Position numbers and translations under genes: made by a program. 64,000 bases of DNA. It comes from Limnobaculum eriocheiris. GTDB lineage: Bacteria > Pseudomonadota > Gammaproteobacteria > Enterobacterales > Enterobacteriaceae. The stretch is taken from the NCBI RefSeq assembly GCF_021010575.1, contig NZ_JAJNAG010000001.1:1-64000 (forward strand). The letters run 5' to 3'. Positions 28,091 to 37,915 of this stretch are shown here, piece by piece (the first letter of the stretch is position 1; every line of letters starts with the position of its first letter). The notes below the pieces were generated by a model. It worked only from the letters and a program-made list of their open reading frames with translations. It ran no database searches and was not told the origin of the DNA.

Positions 28091-29377
28091 ATGTTTTCAG
28101 ATATTGAATTTGACCAGCGCCATATCTGGCATCCCTACACTTCAATGATTCAGCCATTACCCTGTTATCCGGTCAGTTCTGCCCGGGGTGCTTCACTCTT
28201 TTTACAGGATGGCAGCGAGTTGGTTGATGGTATGTCATCCTGGTGGGCTGCAATTCATGGTTATAACCATCCAAAATTAAATCAAGCCGTCAGCCAACAG
28301 TTAGTCAAAATGGCGCATGTCATGTTTGGCGGTATTACCCATCAGCCTGCCGTTGAGCTGTGTCGTCGTCTGATCGAGATAACTGAACCTGAACTGGAAA
28401 CGGTTTTTCTGGCAGATTCCGGCTCGGTTGCCATTGAGGTTGCGATGAAGATGGCACTGCAATACTGGCAGAGCAAGGGGGAACGGCGACATCGGTTTCT
28501 GGCTTTGCGTCACGGTTATCATGGCGATACCTTTGGGGCTATGTCGGTATGCGATCCGCACAACTCGATGCATAGCCTGTATCAGGGCTTTTTACCGCAG
28601 AATCTGTTTGCTGATGGCGTTGATATTCCCTTTTCCGGAGAGTGGCATGAAGGGGCAATGGAGCACTTTTCCCGCCTGATGGAACAACATCAGCAAGATA
28701 TTGCCGCCGTTATTCTGGAGCCAGTGGTGCAGGGGGCCGGAGGGATGCGTTTCTATCATCCCGCCTATCTCAAACATATACGCCAGCTCTGCGATAAATA
28801 CCAAATTCTGATGATTACCGATGAAATCGCCACCGGTTTTGGTCGTACCGGTAAGCTGTTTGCCTGCCAGCATGCGGGTATTTCACCGGATATTCAGTGT
28901 GTAGGAAAAGCATTAACCGGGGGCTATATGACACTCTCTGCGGTGATGACCACCCGTCATGTTGCCGAAGTTATCAGTCAGGGGGAGGCGGGATGTTTTA
29001 TGCACGGCCCCACGTTTATGGCTAACCCGTTGGCCTGTGCGGTTGCCTGTGCCAGTTTAGATTTACTGGCTGAAAATCACTGGCAGTCTCAGGTGATACA
29101 GATTGCCAATGTTTTAGAGCAGGGATTGCGCCCACTGGAAGATTCTCCTTACGTTCATCAGGTGAGGGTGCTGGGGGCGATCGGCGTTGTTGAAGTAGTT
29201 AAGCCGGTGGATATGGCCAGTCTGCAAAAATTCTTTGTTGCTCAGGGCGTGTGGGTTCGGCCATTTGGCAAACTTATCTATTTAATGCCGCCCTATATCA
29301 TTCAGCCTGAACAGTTATTGCGGTTGATTAAGGCTATCCGCCATGTGGTATCCCGACCGGACATCCTTTTTGGCTAA
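28091..29377 (+). CDS. bioA: Adenosylmethionine--8-amino-7-oxononanoate transaminase
   Basis: PLP enzyme that aminates KAPA with SAM as amino donor to give 7,8-diaminopelargonate. 428 residues. The conserved start FDQRHIWHPYTSMIQPLP, the SSWWAAIHGYNHP segment, HGYHGDTFGAMSV, the PLP Asp in ILMITDEIATGFGRTG and the Schiff-base Lys in GKALTGGYMTLSAV are all present. ATG at 28091 gives the family length. yigM starts 25 bases after the stop, so bioA-yigM is probably one transcript under BirA control. Confidence 0.96.
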   Translation: MFSDIEFDQRHIWHPYTSMIQPLPCYPVSSARGASLFLQDGSELVDGMSSWWAAIHGYNHPKLNQAVSQQLVKMAHVMFGGITHQPAVELCRRLIEITEPELETVFLADSGSVAIEVAMKMALQYWQSKGERRHRFLALRHGYHGDTFGAMSVCDPHNSMHSLYQGFLPQNLFADGVDIPFSGEWHEGAMEHFSRLMEQHQQDIAAVILEPVVQGAGGMRFYHPAYLKHIRQLCDKYQILMITDEIATGFGRTGKLFACQHAGISPDIQCVGKALTGGYMTLSAVMTTRHVAEVISQGEAGCFMHGPTFMANPLACAVACASLDLLAENHWQSQVIQIANVLEQGLRPLEDSPYVHQVRVLGAIGVVEVVKPVDMASLQKFFVAQGVWVRPFGKLIYLMPPYIIQPEQLLRLIKAIRHVVSRPDILFG

Positions 29378-29402
29378 TTTTTCTATTTATCCTGGAGTTG
29401 TC

Positions 29403-30272
29403 ATGCCGTTTTTGATTATTACTACTGTTATCTGGTCGTTCTCATTTAGCCTGATTGGCGTTTATCTGGCGGGGCAGGTTGACCCCTGGTTCTCTATCCT
29501 GATGCGAGTTGGTTTAGCTACGCTATTATTTGTACCCTTTATGCGTTTTAGCGGGACAAGTTCCAGAGCCTGTATTGCTTTTATGGCGGCAGGGGCCTGC
29601 CAGTTAGGGATTATGTATCTGTTCTACTATCAGTCATTTCTTTATTTGACCGTGCCGGAAGTATTGTTGTTTGGTATTACCATGCCCATTTATATCACGT
29701 TAATTTACGATCTGCTGAAGGGGCAATCACTACGTTTGGGCTATTTGTTTAGCGCTCTGTTGGCGGTATTGGGGGCGGGCGTAATTAACTTTAGTCATCC
29801 CAGAGAGAATTTCTGGTTTGGTATGTTAATTATTCAAACCGCTAACTTTTTCTTTGCCTTAGGACAGGTTGGCTATAAGCGCGCAATGGAGCTTTACCCA
29901 ATGCCGCCAAAGCAGAGTAGCGCCTTGTTCTATTTAGGTGCACTCTGTGTAGCCATTGTGGCATGGCTGCTGTTGGGCAATACCGAACAACTGCCTACGA
30001 CGTCTACGCAGTGGGGAATATTGGTATGGTTGGGATTAGGCGCTTCCGGTCTGGGCTACTTTATGTGGAATTATGGTGCCGGAAAAGTAGATGCCGGAAC
30101 GCTGGCAATTATGAATAACGCCATGATACCCGTTGGCCTGATGGTTAATCTTCTTATCTGGCAAGAGCAGCCAGAATGGGGAAAAACCCTGGCGGGAGGA
30201 GCCATTATGTTGCTGTCATTATGGATCCATAAGCGCTGGGTAGTGATTGAAAATAAAACGGTGAAAGCCTGA
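29403..30272 (+). CDS. yigM: Biotin transporter YigM (EamA/DMT family)
   Basis: 289-residue inner membrane protein with about ten transmembrane helices. It is clearly like E. coli YigM from the first residues (PFLIITTVIWSFSFS, YLAGQVDPWF), through YLTVPEVLLFGITMPIYITL, to ASGLGYFMWNYGAGKVDAG and LAIMNN. YigM is reported to be the biotin importer in E. coli, where it lies apart from the bio genes, beside metR. ATG at 29403 follows CTGGAG. Being directly behind bioA adds independent support for biotin as substrate. Confidence 0.9.
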   Translation: MPFLIITTVIWSFSFSLIGVYLAGQVDPWFSILMRVGLATLLFVPFMRFSGTSSRACIAFMAAGACQLGIMYLFYYQSFLYLTVPEVLLFGITMPIYITLIYDLLKGQSLRLGYLFSALLAVLGAGVINFSHPRENFWFGMLIIQTANFFFALGQVGYKRAMELYPMPPKQSSALFYLGALCVAIVAWLLLGNTEQLPTTSTQWGILVWLGLGASGLGYFMWNYGAGKVDAGTLAIMNNAMIPVGLMVNLLIWQEQPEWGKTLAGGAIMLLSLWIHKRWVVIENKTVKA

Positions 30273-30354
30273 ATATTTGGCAATCCATCTCTTTAACGTA
30301 AGATTACTGATATATTCATCCGGTATTGATTATCATTAAATATCTGCTTTATAG

Positions 30355-30384
30355 GCCTTAGCTATATCACTATTTAGCTGAGGC
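30355..30384 (+). terminator. Hairpin after yigM
   Basis: 10-bp stem GCCTTAGCTA / TAGCTGAGGC (one G-T pair) with a 10-base loop, then GTTTAAAA. A weak terminator between yigM and nrdR. Confidence 0.45.
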
Positions 30385-30446
30385 GTTTAAAATGGTAGAT
30401 CATTATATGAGTATGCTTTTCCCCGGAAATATTTTCAGGAGATGTT

Positions 30447-30896
30447 ATGCATTGCCCTTTTTGTGCTGCTGTAGATACTAAAGTCATTGATTCGCGTTTG
30501 GTCGGCGATGGCTCTCAGGTACGCCGCCGCCGCCAATGTTTAGTTTGCCATGAGCGCTTTACTACGTTTGAAGTGGCAGAACTGGTGATGCCTCGCGTGA
30601 TTAAAAGTAATGAAATTCGCGAGCCCTTTGATGAAGAGAAATTGCGTCGGGGTATGTTAAAAGCGTTGGAGAAACGACCGGTTAATTCTGACGATATTGA
30701 AATGGCCATCAGCCATATTAAATCTCAACTACGCGCTACCGGTGAACGCGAGGTTTTGGCATCACTGGTGGGTAACCTGGTAATGGATGCCCTGAAGAAG
30801 TTAGATAAGGTCGCCTATATTCGTTTTGCTTCGGTTTACCGTAGCTTTGAAGATATTCGAGAGTTTGGTGAAGAGATCGCCAAATTACAGGACTAA
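30447..30896 (+). CDS. nrdR: Ribonucleotide reductase regulator NrdR
   Basis: Zinc-finger, ATP-cone repressor of the ribonucleotide reductase operons. 149 residues. Zinc ligands are C3, C6, C31 and C34 (MHCPFC and [15 protein letters not shown]). The ATP-cone runs from about residue 46 ([22 protein letters not shown]) to [15 protein letters not shown]. The ATG follows CAGGAG. ribD starts 7 bases later, the E. coli arrangement. Confidence 0.97.
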   Translation: MHCPFCAAVDTKVIDSRLVGDGSQVRRRRQCLVCHERFTTFEVAELVMPRVIKSNEIREPFDEEKLRRGMLKALEKRPVNSDDIEMAISHIKSQLRATGEREVLASLVGNLVMDALKKLDKVAYIRFASVYRSFEDIREFGEEIAKLQD

Positions 30897-30903
30897 TAGC
30901 CCT

Positions 30904-32022
30904 ATGCAGAATGACGCAAAGTATATGGCACGAGCGCTTGAGCTGGCCTGGCAAGGGCGCTTTATCACCACACCTAACCCTAATGTTGGCTGTGTGCTGG
31001 TACGTGATGGAAAAATCGTTGGAGAGGGATATCACCATAAGGCAGGCGAGCCCCATGCTGAAGTTCATGCGTTAAGCATGGCGGGAGAAAAAGCGCGGGG
31101 AGCCACAGCCTATGTTACGTTGGAGCCATGCAGCCATCATGGACGCACCCCCCCATGCGCGGACGCATTGATTAATGCTGGTGTTAAGCGCGTGGTCGCT
31201 GCGATGCAGGATCCCAACCCTGAAGTGGCTGGTCGTGGTCTGTATCGTTTACAGCAGGCAGGCATCGAAGTGGAACATGGCGTGATGATGGCGGAAGCCG
31301 AAGCGGTTAATCGCGGTTTCTTTAAGCGTATGCGCACCGGTTTTCCTTATCTTCAGCTTAAACTGGCGGCCTCACTGGATGGCAAAACGGCCATGGCCTC
31401 GGGTGAGAGCCAGTGGATCACTTCGATAGATTCCCGTCGTGATGTTCAACAGTTCAGAGCCCAAAGTTCGGCTATTTTAAGCACCAGCGCTACGGTGCTG
31501 GCGGATAACCCGGCGTTGAACGTTCGCTGGGAAGAGCTGGACCGTCAAACTCACGATATTTATCCTAAAAGTTTACTGCGTCAGCCTGTAAGAGTCATCC
31601 TTGATAGCCAGAACCGTTTAACGCCGGACCTTAAACTATTTTCATTACCCGGTGATATCTGGTTAGTGCGCACCCACAAAGGTGATGAAGACTGGCCTGA
31701 TAACGTTGAGCAGCTTATTGTTCCTGCTTATCAGAAGGGCATCGATCTGGTGGTGCTGATGATGCAACTGGGACGCCGTCAGATAAATACTGTCTGGACT
31801 GAGGCCGGGCCAACCATAGCCGGAGCCTTATTGCAGGCAGGAGTAGTGGATGAGCTGGTGCTGTATCTGGCACCCAAACTGCTGGGGGATGATGCGCGTG
31901 GATTGTGCAAGCTTCCCGGCCTTAGCCAACTGGCGCAGGCGCCTGAGTTTAAAATACAACATGTACAGCAGGTCGGTGAGGACTTACGTTTACACCTGGT
32001 GCCCCGCAGTGAGTTGCAGTAA
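30904..32022 (+). CDS. ribD: Bifunctional riboflavin deaminase/reductase RibD
   Basis: Two steps of riboflavin synthesis: deamination of diaminohydroxyphosphoribosylamino-pyrimidine, then NADPH reduction of the ribose. 372 residues. The N-terminal deaminase has the zinc motif GEPHAEVHAL and EPCSHHGRTPPC, preceded by TPNPNVGCVLVRDG. The reductase half begins near residue 145 (LQLKLAASLDGKTAMASGESQWIT) and includes WTEAGPTIAGALLQAG. It starts 7 bases after nrdR. Confidence 0.96.
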   Translation: MQNDAKYMARALELAWQGRFITTPNPNVGCVLVRDGKIVGEGYHHKAGEPHAEVHALSMAGEKARGATAYVTLEPCSHHGRTPPCADALINAGVKRVVAAMQDPNPEVAGRGLYRLQQAGIEVEHGVMMAEAEAVNRGFFKRMRTGFPYLQLKLAASLDGKTAMASGESQWITSIDSRRDVQQFRAQSSAILSTSATVLADNPALNVRWEELDRQTHDIYPKSLLRQPVRVILDSQNRLTPDLKLFSLPGDIWLVRTHKGDEDWPDNVEQLIVPAYQKGIDLVVLMMQLGRRQINTVWTEAGPTIAGALLQAGVVDELVLYLAPKLLGDDARGLCKLPGLSQLAQAPEFKIQHVQQVGEDLRLHLVPRSELQ

Positions 32023-32123
32023 TTGTGCGCAGATAGCAAATCCGCAGCGCCACAACTGAAAGAATATGATAGAATCCGCCCCCTTGTTGGATTATTGAAT
32101 CAAGAAACCAAGGATATACTTTT

Positions 32124-32594
32124 ATGAACGTTATCGAAGGTATTGTTGCAGCACCACAAGCCCGTGTTGCCATTGCTATTGCTCGCTTTAACAATTTTAT
32201 TAACGATAGTCTGCTGGAAGGGGCTATTGATGCATTAAAACGTATTGGTCAGGTTTCTGATTCAAATATCACTGTGGTTTGGGTACCGGGTGCTTATGAA
32301 TTGCCTTTGGCTGTTCGCACACTGGCGGATACCGGTCGCTATGATGCGGTTATTGCGCTGGGTACCGTTATTCGCGGTGGTACTGCACACTTTGAGTATG
32401 TTGCTGGTGAATGTAGCTCTGGTTTATCCAGCGTTGCCATGGAAAGCCAAATCCCGGTATCTTTCGGCGTACTGACAACAGAAAATATTGAACAGGCTAT
32501 CGAACGTGCCGGAACTAAAGCCGGTAACAAAGGTGCCGAAGCGGCCATGACCGCACTGGAAATGATTAATGTAATTAAGGCAATCAAAGCGTAA
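32124..32594 (+). CDS. ribH: 6,7-dimethyl-8-ribityllumazine synthase
   Basis: Condenses the RibA/D pathway pyrimidine with dihydroxybutanone phosphate to lumazine, the direct precursor of riboflavin. 156 residues as in E. coli (there also called ribE). Landmarks are [44 protein letters not shown] with the catalytic His, and [24 protein letters not shown]. Assembles as a 60-mer shell in the family. A TATGAT sequence near 32065 may provide its own promoter. Confidence 0.97.
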   Translation: MNVIEGIVAAPQARVAIAIARFNNFINDSLLEGAIDALKRIGQVSDSNITVVWVPGAYELPLAVRTLADTGRYDAVIALGTVIRGGTAHFEYVAGECSSGLSSVAMESQIPVSFGVLTTENIEQAIERAGTKAGNKGAEAAMTALEMINVIKAIKA

Positions 32595-32653
32595 GCATGG
32601 GTTACCCCCGGCTGTAAATATTGATTGTCTGACTAAGATTTGAGGGAAACCCC

Positions 32654-33079
32654 GTGAAACCTGCTGCTCGTCGCCGCGCCCGCGAGTGCGCCGTTCAGGC
32701 GTTATACTCCTGGCAATTATCCAAAAATGATATTGCCGATGTTGAATTACAATTTCTGGCGGAACAGGATGTTAAAGATGTTGATTTAACTTACTTCCGT
32801 GAGCTGTTTTCCGGCGCGGCCACCCATGCGGGTGAGCTGGACAAATTGATGGCACCTTATCTGTCCCGTACTCTGGATGAGCTGGGCCAAATTGAGAGAG
32901 CCATTCTACGCGTTGCCGTTTACGAACTGAGCAAGCGTGAAGATATCCCTTATAAAGTGGTTATCAATGAGGCCATTGAGTTAGCCAAAATCTTTGGTGC
33001 AGAAGACAGCCATAAATTTGTTAATGGCGTTCTGGATAAAGTGGTTCCTCGCTTGCGTGTACGTAACGCCAGGCAATGA
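32654..33079 (+). CDS. nusB: Transcription antitermination factor NusB
   Basis: Binds the boxA RNA with NusE (S10) to stop premature termination in rRNA operons. 141 residues, all-helical. The arginine-rich start [20 protein letters not shown] binds [26 protein letters not shown] and [27 protein letters not shown] are the C-terminal family blocks. GTG start. Continues the nrdR-ribD-ribH-nusB-thiL cluster. Confidence 0.96.
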   Translation: MKPAARRRARECAVQALYSWQLSKNDIADVELQFLAEQDVKDVDLTYFRELFSGAATHAGELDKLMAPYLSRTLDELGQIERAILRVAVYELSKREDIPYKVVINEAIELAKIFGAEDSHKFVNGVLDKVVPRLRVRNARQ

Positions 33080-33110
33080 GTCTTATCCTGATTCACCATT
33101 AAGAATTTTG

Positions 33111-33135
33111 ATAAGGCCGGCAATGCCGGCCTTAT
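33111..33135 (+). terminator. Hairpin between nusB and thiL
   Basis: 11-bp perfect stem ATAAGGCCGGC / GCCGGCCTTAT with loop AAT. No T tract follows, so thiL may still be reached by read-through. Confidence 0.55.
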
Positions 33136-33163
33136 TGCTAAGTTCGACTGGAGTACCGCTACT

Positions 33164-34135
33164 ATGTCGTGCAGTGAGTTTGACGTTATTGCCCGCTATT
33201 TCAATCGGCAAAGTACTATTCGTAAAGACGTGCTGTTGGGTATTGGTGATGATTGTGCGCTACTTATCCCTTCACAAAAACAGTATCTGGCTATTAGTAC
33301 CGACACGCTGGTGTCCGGCATTCATTTTCTTCCTGATATCGATCCTGCTGATTTAGGCTACAAGTCGCTGGTGGTTAACTTAAGCGATCTGGCTGCAATG
33401 GGAGCCGACCCGGCCTGGGTTTCGCTGGCATTAACCCTGCCTGAAATCGATGAACCCTGGCTGGCCAGCTTTAGTGAAAGTTTGTTTGGCCTGTTGGACT
33501 ACTACGGAATGCAATTGATTGGTGGCGATACCACTAAAGGGCCGCTTAGTCTGACATTAACCATTAACGGCTGGGTACCTGTTGATAAGCAACTGACCCG
33601 CAGTGGTGCTAAGGCCGGACATTGGATCTACGTGACTGGCTGGCCTGGTGACAGTGCGGCCGGTCTGGCTATTTTGCAGGGTAAGCTTGAGGTAGAGAAT
33701 CAGGAGCAGAGAAACTACTTGGTAAAACGCCATCTTCGCCCTCAGCCACGTATTTTAATGGGGCAGGGTATGCGCCAACTGGCAACCGCCGCTATTGATA
33801 TTTCCGATGGCCTGTTACCGGACTTAGGCCATATTCTGAAAGCCAGCGGCTGTGGTGCCAGAATACATCTCGACCGACTGGTGTTTTCATCAGCACTGAC
33901 GGATAACTGTAGCCGTGAGCAGGCGATCCGATGGGCGCTGACCGGCGGTGAAGACTACGAACTGTGCTTTACCGTACCGGAAAATAACCGTGGCGCTCTG
34001 GATACCGCACTTTCTGGTTTAGGTATTCCTTATCACTGTATCGGGCAGATTACCGCCAATGGTGGATTGCAGTTGTTGGATGGGAATCAGGCGGTGGAGT
34101 TTGAGGGGCGTGGGTATGATCACTTTAGTGGCTGA
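33164..34135 (+). CDS. thiL: Thiamine-monophosphate kinase
   Basis: Phosphorylates thiamine monophosphate to the active cofactor thiamine diphosphate. 323 residues of the PurM/ThiL fold. ATP/Mg2+ segments: [60 protein letters not shown] and [17 protein letters not shown], plus the C-terminal [11 protein letters not shown]. In E. coli pgpA begins at the thiL stop; here a 720-base repeat region follows instead. Confidence 0.96.
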   Translation: MSCSEFDVIARYFNRQSTIRKDVLLGIGDDCALLIPSQKQYLAISTDTLVSGIHFLPDIDPADLGYKSLVVNLSDLAAMGADPAWVSLALTLPEIDEPWLASFSESLFGLLDYYGMQLIGGDTTKGPLSLTLTINGWVPVDKQLTRSGAKAGHWIYVTGWPGDSAAGLAILQGKLEVENQEQRNYLVKRHLRPQPRILMGQGMRQLATAAIDISDGLLPDLGHILKASGCGARIHLDRLVFSSALTDNCSREQAIRWALTGGEDYELCFTVPENNRGALDTALSGLGIPYHCIGQITANGGLQLLDGNQAVEFEGRGYDHFSG

Positions 34136-34217
34136 TCTTTTATTAGGAAATAAAAGGGAAGTTCAGTTTTAGTGCTGATATCAGAAATGTGAACTGAGCA
34201 TGATTAAATTCAGTGTA

Positions 34218-34465
34218 GGTTTCGTCCGCAAATGATGTAGTGCCAAGCCAGACTACCGTGCGGCGGCCGAGCAAGAGGCGTTAAGGCGAACGCCTCCTGC
34301 ACCTCCGCGCCTTCGCACACGAATTCAGGTCGCTACGCGACTGCCCTCCGCCTTCATTCGGGCTTACGCACCGGCGCAGAGCCGCTCCAGACGTCGCTGC
34401 GCCTCGACCAGCATCCCTGCTGGTCGTGCTACCTTCATTCAGTTGTCGGCTGAATTCCAGTGCTC
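34218..34465 (-). repeat. Dispersed structured repeat, family A copy 2
   Basis: Read on the minus strand it aligns along its length with 18781-19026. It starts GAGCAC then GAATTCAGCCGAC, contains the hairpin at 34405-34426 (CGACCAGCA / TGCTGGTCG), the stem GGCGCAG / CTGCGCC, GTCGC / GCGAC and GAGGCGTT / AACGCCTC, and ends CGGACGAAAC. At three stems the two copies differ on both sides in ways that keep pairing. It lies between convergent thiL and dxs. Confidence 0.85.
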
Positions 34466-34531
34466 TTAAAGGTCAAAAGATGAAGGTCAAAATATTGGTT
34501 AGCATTCAGCAGCATTGCCCCTGAATATGGT

Positions 34532-34567
34532 TTTTAGTTTTAGTTTTAGTTTTAGTTTTAGTTTTAG
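34532..34567. repeat. Hexamer tandem repeat (TTTTAG) x6
   Basis: Six perfect TTTTAG units, followed by a near-copy TTTTGAG. It lies between family A copy 2 and family B copy 1 in the thiL-dxs gap. The unit differs from the CCTTGA array beside family A copy 1. Confidence 0.95.
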
Positions 34568-34600
34568 TTTTGAGTTTTTTGTCTTTTAGCCGAATTCAAT

Positions 34601-34822
34601 CGGAGGGAGAGATTTCCGTTGGGGTCGACTTGGCGGAAGCCAACGACAAACAGGCGAAGCCTGTTTGAACAGCGCTAGCGCTGGCAGGGTGAAACACCGC
34701 AAGGTGTTTCATAACAGCCCGCAGGCGGGCTAGGCCCGACGCGCTCTACAGCTAAGTACAGATGGTCTTCCGGCCGAGCACAGCGATCATATAACCACAT
34801 TGCCATTACGGCCGGAACATCC
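34601..34822 (+). repeat. Dispersed structured repeat, family B copy 1
   Basis: About 220 bases made of consecutive hairpins: TTGGC-GGAA-GCCAA, AAACAGGC-GAAG-CCTGTTT, CAGCGCTAGCGCTG, GAAACACC-GCAA-GGTGTTTC and AGCCCGC-AG-GCGGGCT, then a wider stem TTCCGGCCG (34769-34777) with CGGCCGGAA (34809-34817). Homologous to the minus strand of 41506-41705. No coding frame. It occupies the 3' part of the gap between thiL and dxs. Confidence 0.8.
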
Positions 34823-34857
34823 TCAAAAGCTGATTTGAAGAAACAATAAACTCAGAA

Positions 34858-36723
34858 CTAACTGTTATCCCATTCCCGATATTGCGCAACAATCCCTTCG
34901 GCATCAAGTCTTAATCCCGCTCGAACCTCTTCCTGCCCACCCTGAGCAATAAACTCATCAGGCAAGCCAAGATTCAATACCGGAACCGTTTTACGATACG
35001 CCATCAGCAGCTCATTCACACCACTACCGGCTCCGCCCATAATGGCGTTTTCTTCCAGCGTGATAAATGCATCGTGGGACTCAGCAAGCTCAAGAACTAA
35101 TGACTCATCCAGAGGCTTAACAAAACGCATATCCACAACGGTAGCATTTAACTGTTCGGCGGCCTGTAGCGCATCCGGCAACAAAGTACCAAAGTTAAGA
35201 ATGGCCACTTTTTCACCGTTACGGCAAACTTTGGCTTTCCCCATCGGTATTATCGCCAGCGGTTCCAGCTCCACGCCAATACCGTTACCTCGAGGATAAC
35301 GCACCGCCACCGGACCATCCTGATAGTGATAGCCGGTATACAGCATCTGGCGACATTCGTTTTCATCGCTTGGAGTCATCACCACCATTTCAGGGATACA
35401 GCGCAAATAGCTGAGATCGAAAGCACCCTGATGGGTTGGTCCATCGGCTCCAACAATGCCACCGCGATCGATGGCAAACATTACGGGTAGTTTCTGAATA
35501 GCTACATCATGGATAACCTGATCGTATGCTCGTTGCAGAAAGGTGGAGTAAATCGCTACAACAGGATTGTATCCACCAATAGCCAGCCCGGCGGCAAAAG
35601 TAACCGCATGCTGCTCTGCTATGGCAACGTCAAAATATTGATCCGGATATTCTCGGGAAAAACGCACCATGCCAGAACCTTCACGCATCGCTGGGGTCAC
35701 GGCCATCAGTTTTTTATCATTGGCCGCTGTCTCACACAGCCAGTCGCCAAACACGCTGGAATAGCTTGGATGAGCGCTGCCACCTTTCTGCTGAGTGCCG
35801 GTTGCCGGATCGAATTTTGGTACACCGTGCCAGCCAATAGGATCTTTCTCCGCAGGCGCATAGCCTTTACCCTTTTTGGTCATAATATGCAGTAATTGAG
35901 GCCCTTTAAGGCTACGCATATTTTTCAGGGTTTGAACCAGTGCCTGTACATCGTGCCCGTCAACCGGGCCAATATAGTTAAAACCGAACTCCTCAAACAG
36001 TGTACCCGGCACCACCATACCTTTCAGGTGCTCTTCGGTGCGTTTGACCAGCTCTTTAATTGGCGGTAAGCCAGATAACACCATTTTTCCGCTTTCACGC
36101 AGGGTGGAGTAAAGCTTACCGGAGAGAATTTGAGCTAAATGATTATTCAGGGCACCCACGTTTTCTGAAATCGACATTTCATTGTCGTTCAGAATGACCA
36201 GCATATCGGGTTTAACATCACCCGCATGGTTCATGGCTTCAAACGCCATACCGGCGGTAATGGCACCATCGCCGATAACACAGGCAACATGACGACCTTT
36301 TGCTTCACGCTGGGCGGCAATGGCTAATCCCAGGCTGGCACTGATTGATGTAGAAGAGTGGCCCACCGACAGCACATCATATTCACTCTCTTCGCGCCAT
36401 GGAAAAGGGTGAAGCCCATCTTTTTGACGAATAGTTGGCATTTGATCGCGACGACCCGTCAGGATCTTATGGGGATAAGACTGATGCCCCACATCCCAAA
36501 CAATATGGTCGAATGGCGTGTTGTAGACGTAGTGCAACGCGACCGTCAGTTCTACGGTACCAAGGCCAGAAGCCAGATGACCGCTGGAGCGACTAACGCT
36601 GTTCAGCAGATATTCGCGCAGCTCATCACAGAGCTTCGGCAGGTTATCTTTTGATATCAGGCGCAGATCGTCAGGGCTATTAATTAACGCCAACAATGGA
36701 TATCGATTTATATCAAGACTCAT
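34858..36723 (-). CDS. dxs: 1-deoxy-D-xylulose-5-phosphate synthase
   Basis: Thiamine diphosphate enzyme that joins pyruvate and glyceraldehyde-3-phosphate, the entry step of the MEP isoprenoid pathway; it also feeds thiamine and pyridoxal synthesis. 621 residues. [16 protein letters not shown] holds the catalytic His. The TPP motif runs from [19 protein letters not shown] to [25 protein letters not shown] has the Glu for TPP activation, and [18 protein letters not shown] follows. It is the last gene of the minus-strand xseB-ispA-dxs operon. Confidence 0.97.
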   Translation of the reverse strand: MSLDINRYPLLALINSPDDLRLISKDNLPKLCDELREYLLNSVSRSSGHLASGLGTVELTVALHYVYNTPFDHIVWDVGHQSYPHKILTGRRDQMPTIRQKDGLHPFPWREESEYDVLSVGHSSTSISASLGLAIAAQREAKGRHVACVIGDGAITAGMAFEAMNHAGDVKPDMLVILNDNEMSISENVGALNNHLAQILSGKLYSTLRESGKMVLSGLPPIKELVKRTEEHLKGMVVPGTLFEEFGFNYIGPVDGHDVQALVQTLKNMRSLKGPQLLHIMTKKGKGYAPAEKDPIGWHGVPKFDPATGTQQKGGSAHPSYSSVFGDWLCETAANDKKLMAVTPAMREGSGMVRFSREYPDQYFDVAIAEQHAVTFAAGLAIGGYNPVVAIYSTFLQRAYDQVIHDVAIQKLPVMFAIDRGGIVGADGPTHQGAFDLSYLRCIPEMVVMTPSDENECRQMLYTGYHYQDGPVAVRYPRGNGIGVELEPLAIIPMGKAKVCRNGEKVAILNFGTLLPDALQAAEQLNATVVDMRFVKPLDESLVLELAESHDAFITLEENAIMGGAGSGVNELLMAYRKTVPVLNLGLPDEFIAQGGQEEVRAGLRLDAEGIVAQYREWDNS

Positions 36724-36761
36724 CCAAAACTCGTCTAAAATTATTTGCTTAAATGTGCAGT

Positions 36762-37664
36762 TTAGTTATCTCGTTCGATAACAAAACCGGCCAGTGCTTC
36801 CAGCGAAGCCGTATTATAAGACTGTGATGCTAATTCCGATAGTGCGCTCATCGCTTCCCGATACAGGTCCAGCGCTTTAGTCTGTGCGCCTTCAATACCA
36901 AGCAGTGCAGGGTAAGTGCTTTTTTCATGTTGTAAATCAGAACCCTGACGCTTGCCGGTTTTCTCTGTGGCACCGACTACATCGAGAATATCGTCCTGTA
37001 CCTGAAAAGCTAAACCAATAGCATTAGCATAACGGTCCAGAATCGGCAGGATAGCTTTACCACGTTCACCGGCAGCCAGTGCAGCAAGCCGAATAGCGGA
37101 ACGAATCAATGCCCCGGTTTTATGACGATGAATGCGCTCTAACTCTTCTAAATTGGTTTTTTTCTTCTCAGCTTCCAGATCCAGCGCCTGCCCGGCACAC
37201 ATCCCGGCGGCACCGCTGGCGCAGGCCAACTCGCTAATCATCGCCAGACGAGAAGTGGTTTGCACATCGGGCATTGTCGCATCGCTCAGAATAGAGAATG
37301 CCAGCGTCTGTAACGCATCCCCCGCCAGAATAGCGTGGGCTTCACCAAATTTAATATGGCAGGTCGGCTGACCACGACGTAAATCATCATCATCCATGGC
37401 GGGTAAATCGTCATGAATCAGTGAGTAGGCATGGATACACTCGATGGCTGCTGCGGGAGCATCCATATTTTGAGCGCTTAAACCCAGCATTTCACCGGTG
37501 GCATAGACTAAAAATGGCCGCAGGCGCTTTCCCCCCAGCAGGGCACCATATCGCATGGCTTCTACCAGAGGTGCCTGATTAAACGGTAAGGCAGAAAGAT
37601 AGTGCTCCAGCGCCCGATCGACACGCTGACGATGTTCTGATTGAAGTTGAGTAAAGGATGGCAT
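36762..37664 (-). CDS. ispA: Farnesyl diphosphate synthase
   Basis: Makes geranyl and then farnesyl diphosphate from DMAPP and IPP. 300 residues, all-helical. First aspartate-rich motif [14 protein letters not shown] with upstream YSLIHDD; second motif [27 protein letters not shown] near the N-terminus binds IPP. Its ATG overlaps the xseB stop as TGATG, so translation is coupled. dxs follows 38 bases downstream, placing two isoprenoid steps in one operon. Confidence 0.97.
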   Translation of the reverse strand: MPSFTQLQSEHRQRVDRALEHYLSALPFNQAPLVEAMRYGALLGGKRLRPFLVYATGEMLGLSAQNMDAPAAAIECIHAYSLIHDDLPAMDDDDLRRGQPTCHIKFGEAHAILAGDALQTLAFSILSDATMPDVQTTSRLAMISELACASGAAGMCAGQALDLEAEKKKTNLEELERIHRHKTGALIRSAIRLAALAAGERGKAILPILDRYANAIGLAFQVQDDILDVVGATEKTGKRQGSDLQHEKSTYPALLGIEGAQTKALDLYREAMSALSELASQSYNTASLEALAGFVIERDN

Positions 37665-37915
37665 CAGGCTTCATCCTGATTAAAAGGGGACAACGGAGCC
37701 TCTGGCTCGCTGCTTAACAGGATCTGAACCCGTTGTTCAGCCTGTTGTAATTGCTGTTGACCCTGACGCGCCAGTTGAATACCGCGCTCAAACTCGTTTA
37801 ATGCTTCTTCCAGCGGAAGGTCGCCACTTTCAAGACTATTTACAATTTGTTCCAGCTCACCTAATGCAGTTTCAAAACTGGCTGGCTGAGGCGTTTTTTT
37901 CGGCATTTTTGGCAT
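37664..37915 (-). CDS. xseB: Exodeoxyribonuclease VII small subunit
   Basis: Small subunit of ExoVII, which degrades single-stranded DNA from both ends together with XseA (not in this window). 83 residues, mostly helical, with the conserved [24 protein letters not shown] and [19 protein letters not shown] blocks. First gene of the xseB-ispA-dxs operon, as in E. coli. Confidence 0.95.
   Translation of the reverse strand: MPKMPKKTPQPASFETALGELEQIVNSLESGDLPLEEALNEFERGIQLARQGQQQLQQAEQRVQILLSSEPEAPLSPFNQDEA

Noticed and set aside
32023-32123. FMN riboswitch upstream of ribH
   Set aside because: The gap is only 101 bases and shows none of the conserved FMN aptamer segments.
34601-34822. Rho-independent terminators of thiL or dxs
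   Set aside because: The hairpins are many, are conserved at a second locus in another context, and lack T tracts, so they are better described as a repeat element.
34136-34857. Decayed pgpA gene
   Set aside because: No segment in any frame resembles PgpA; the interval is filled by repeats and hairpins.
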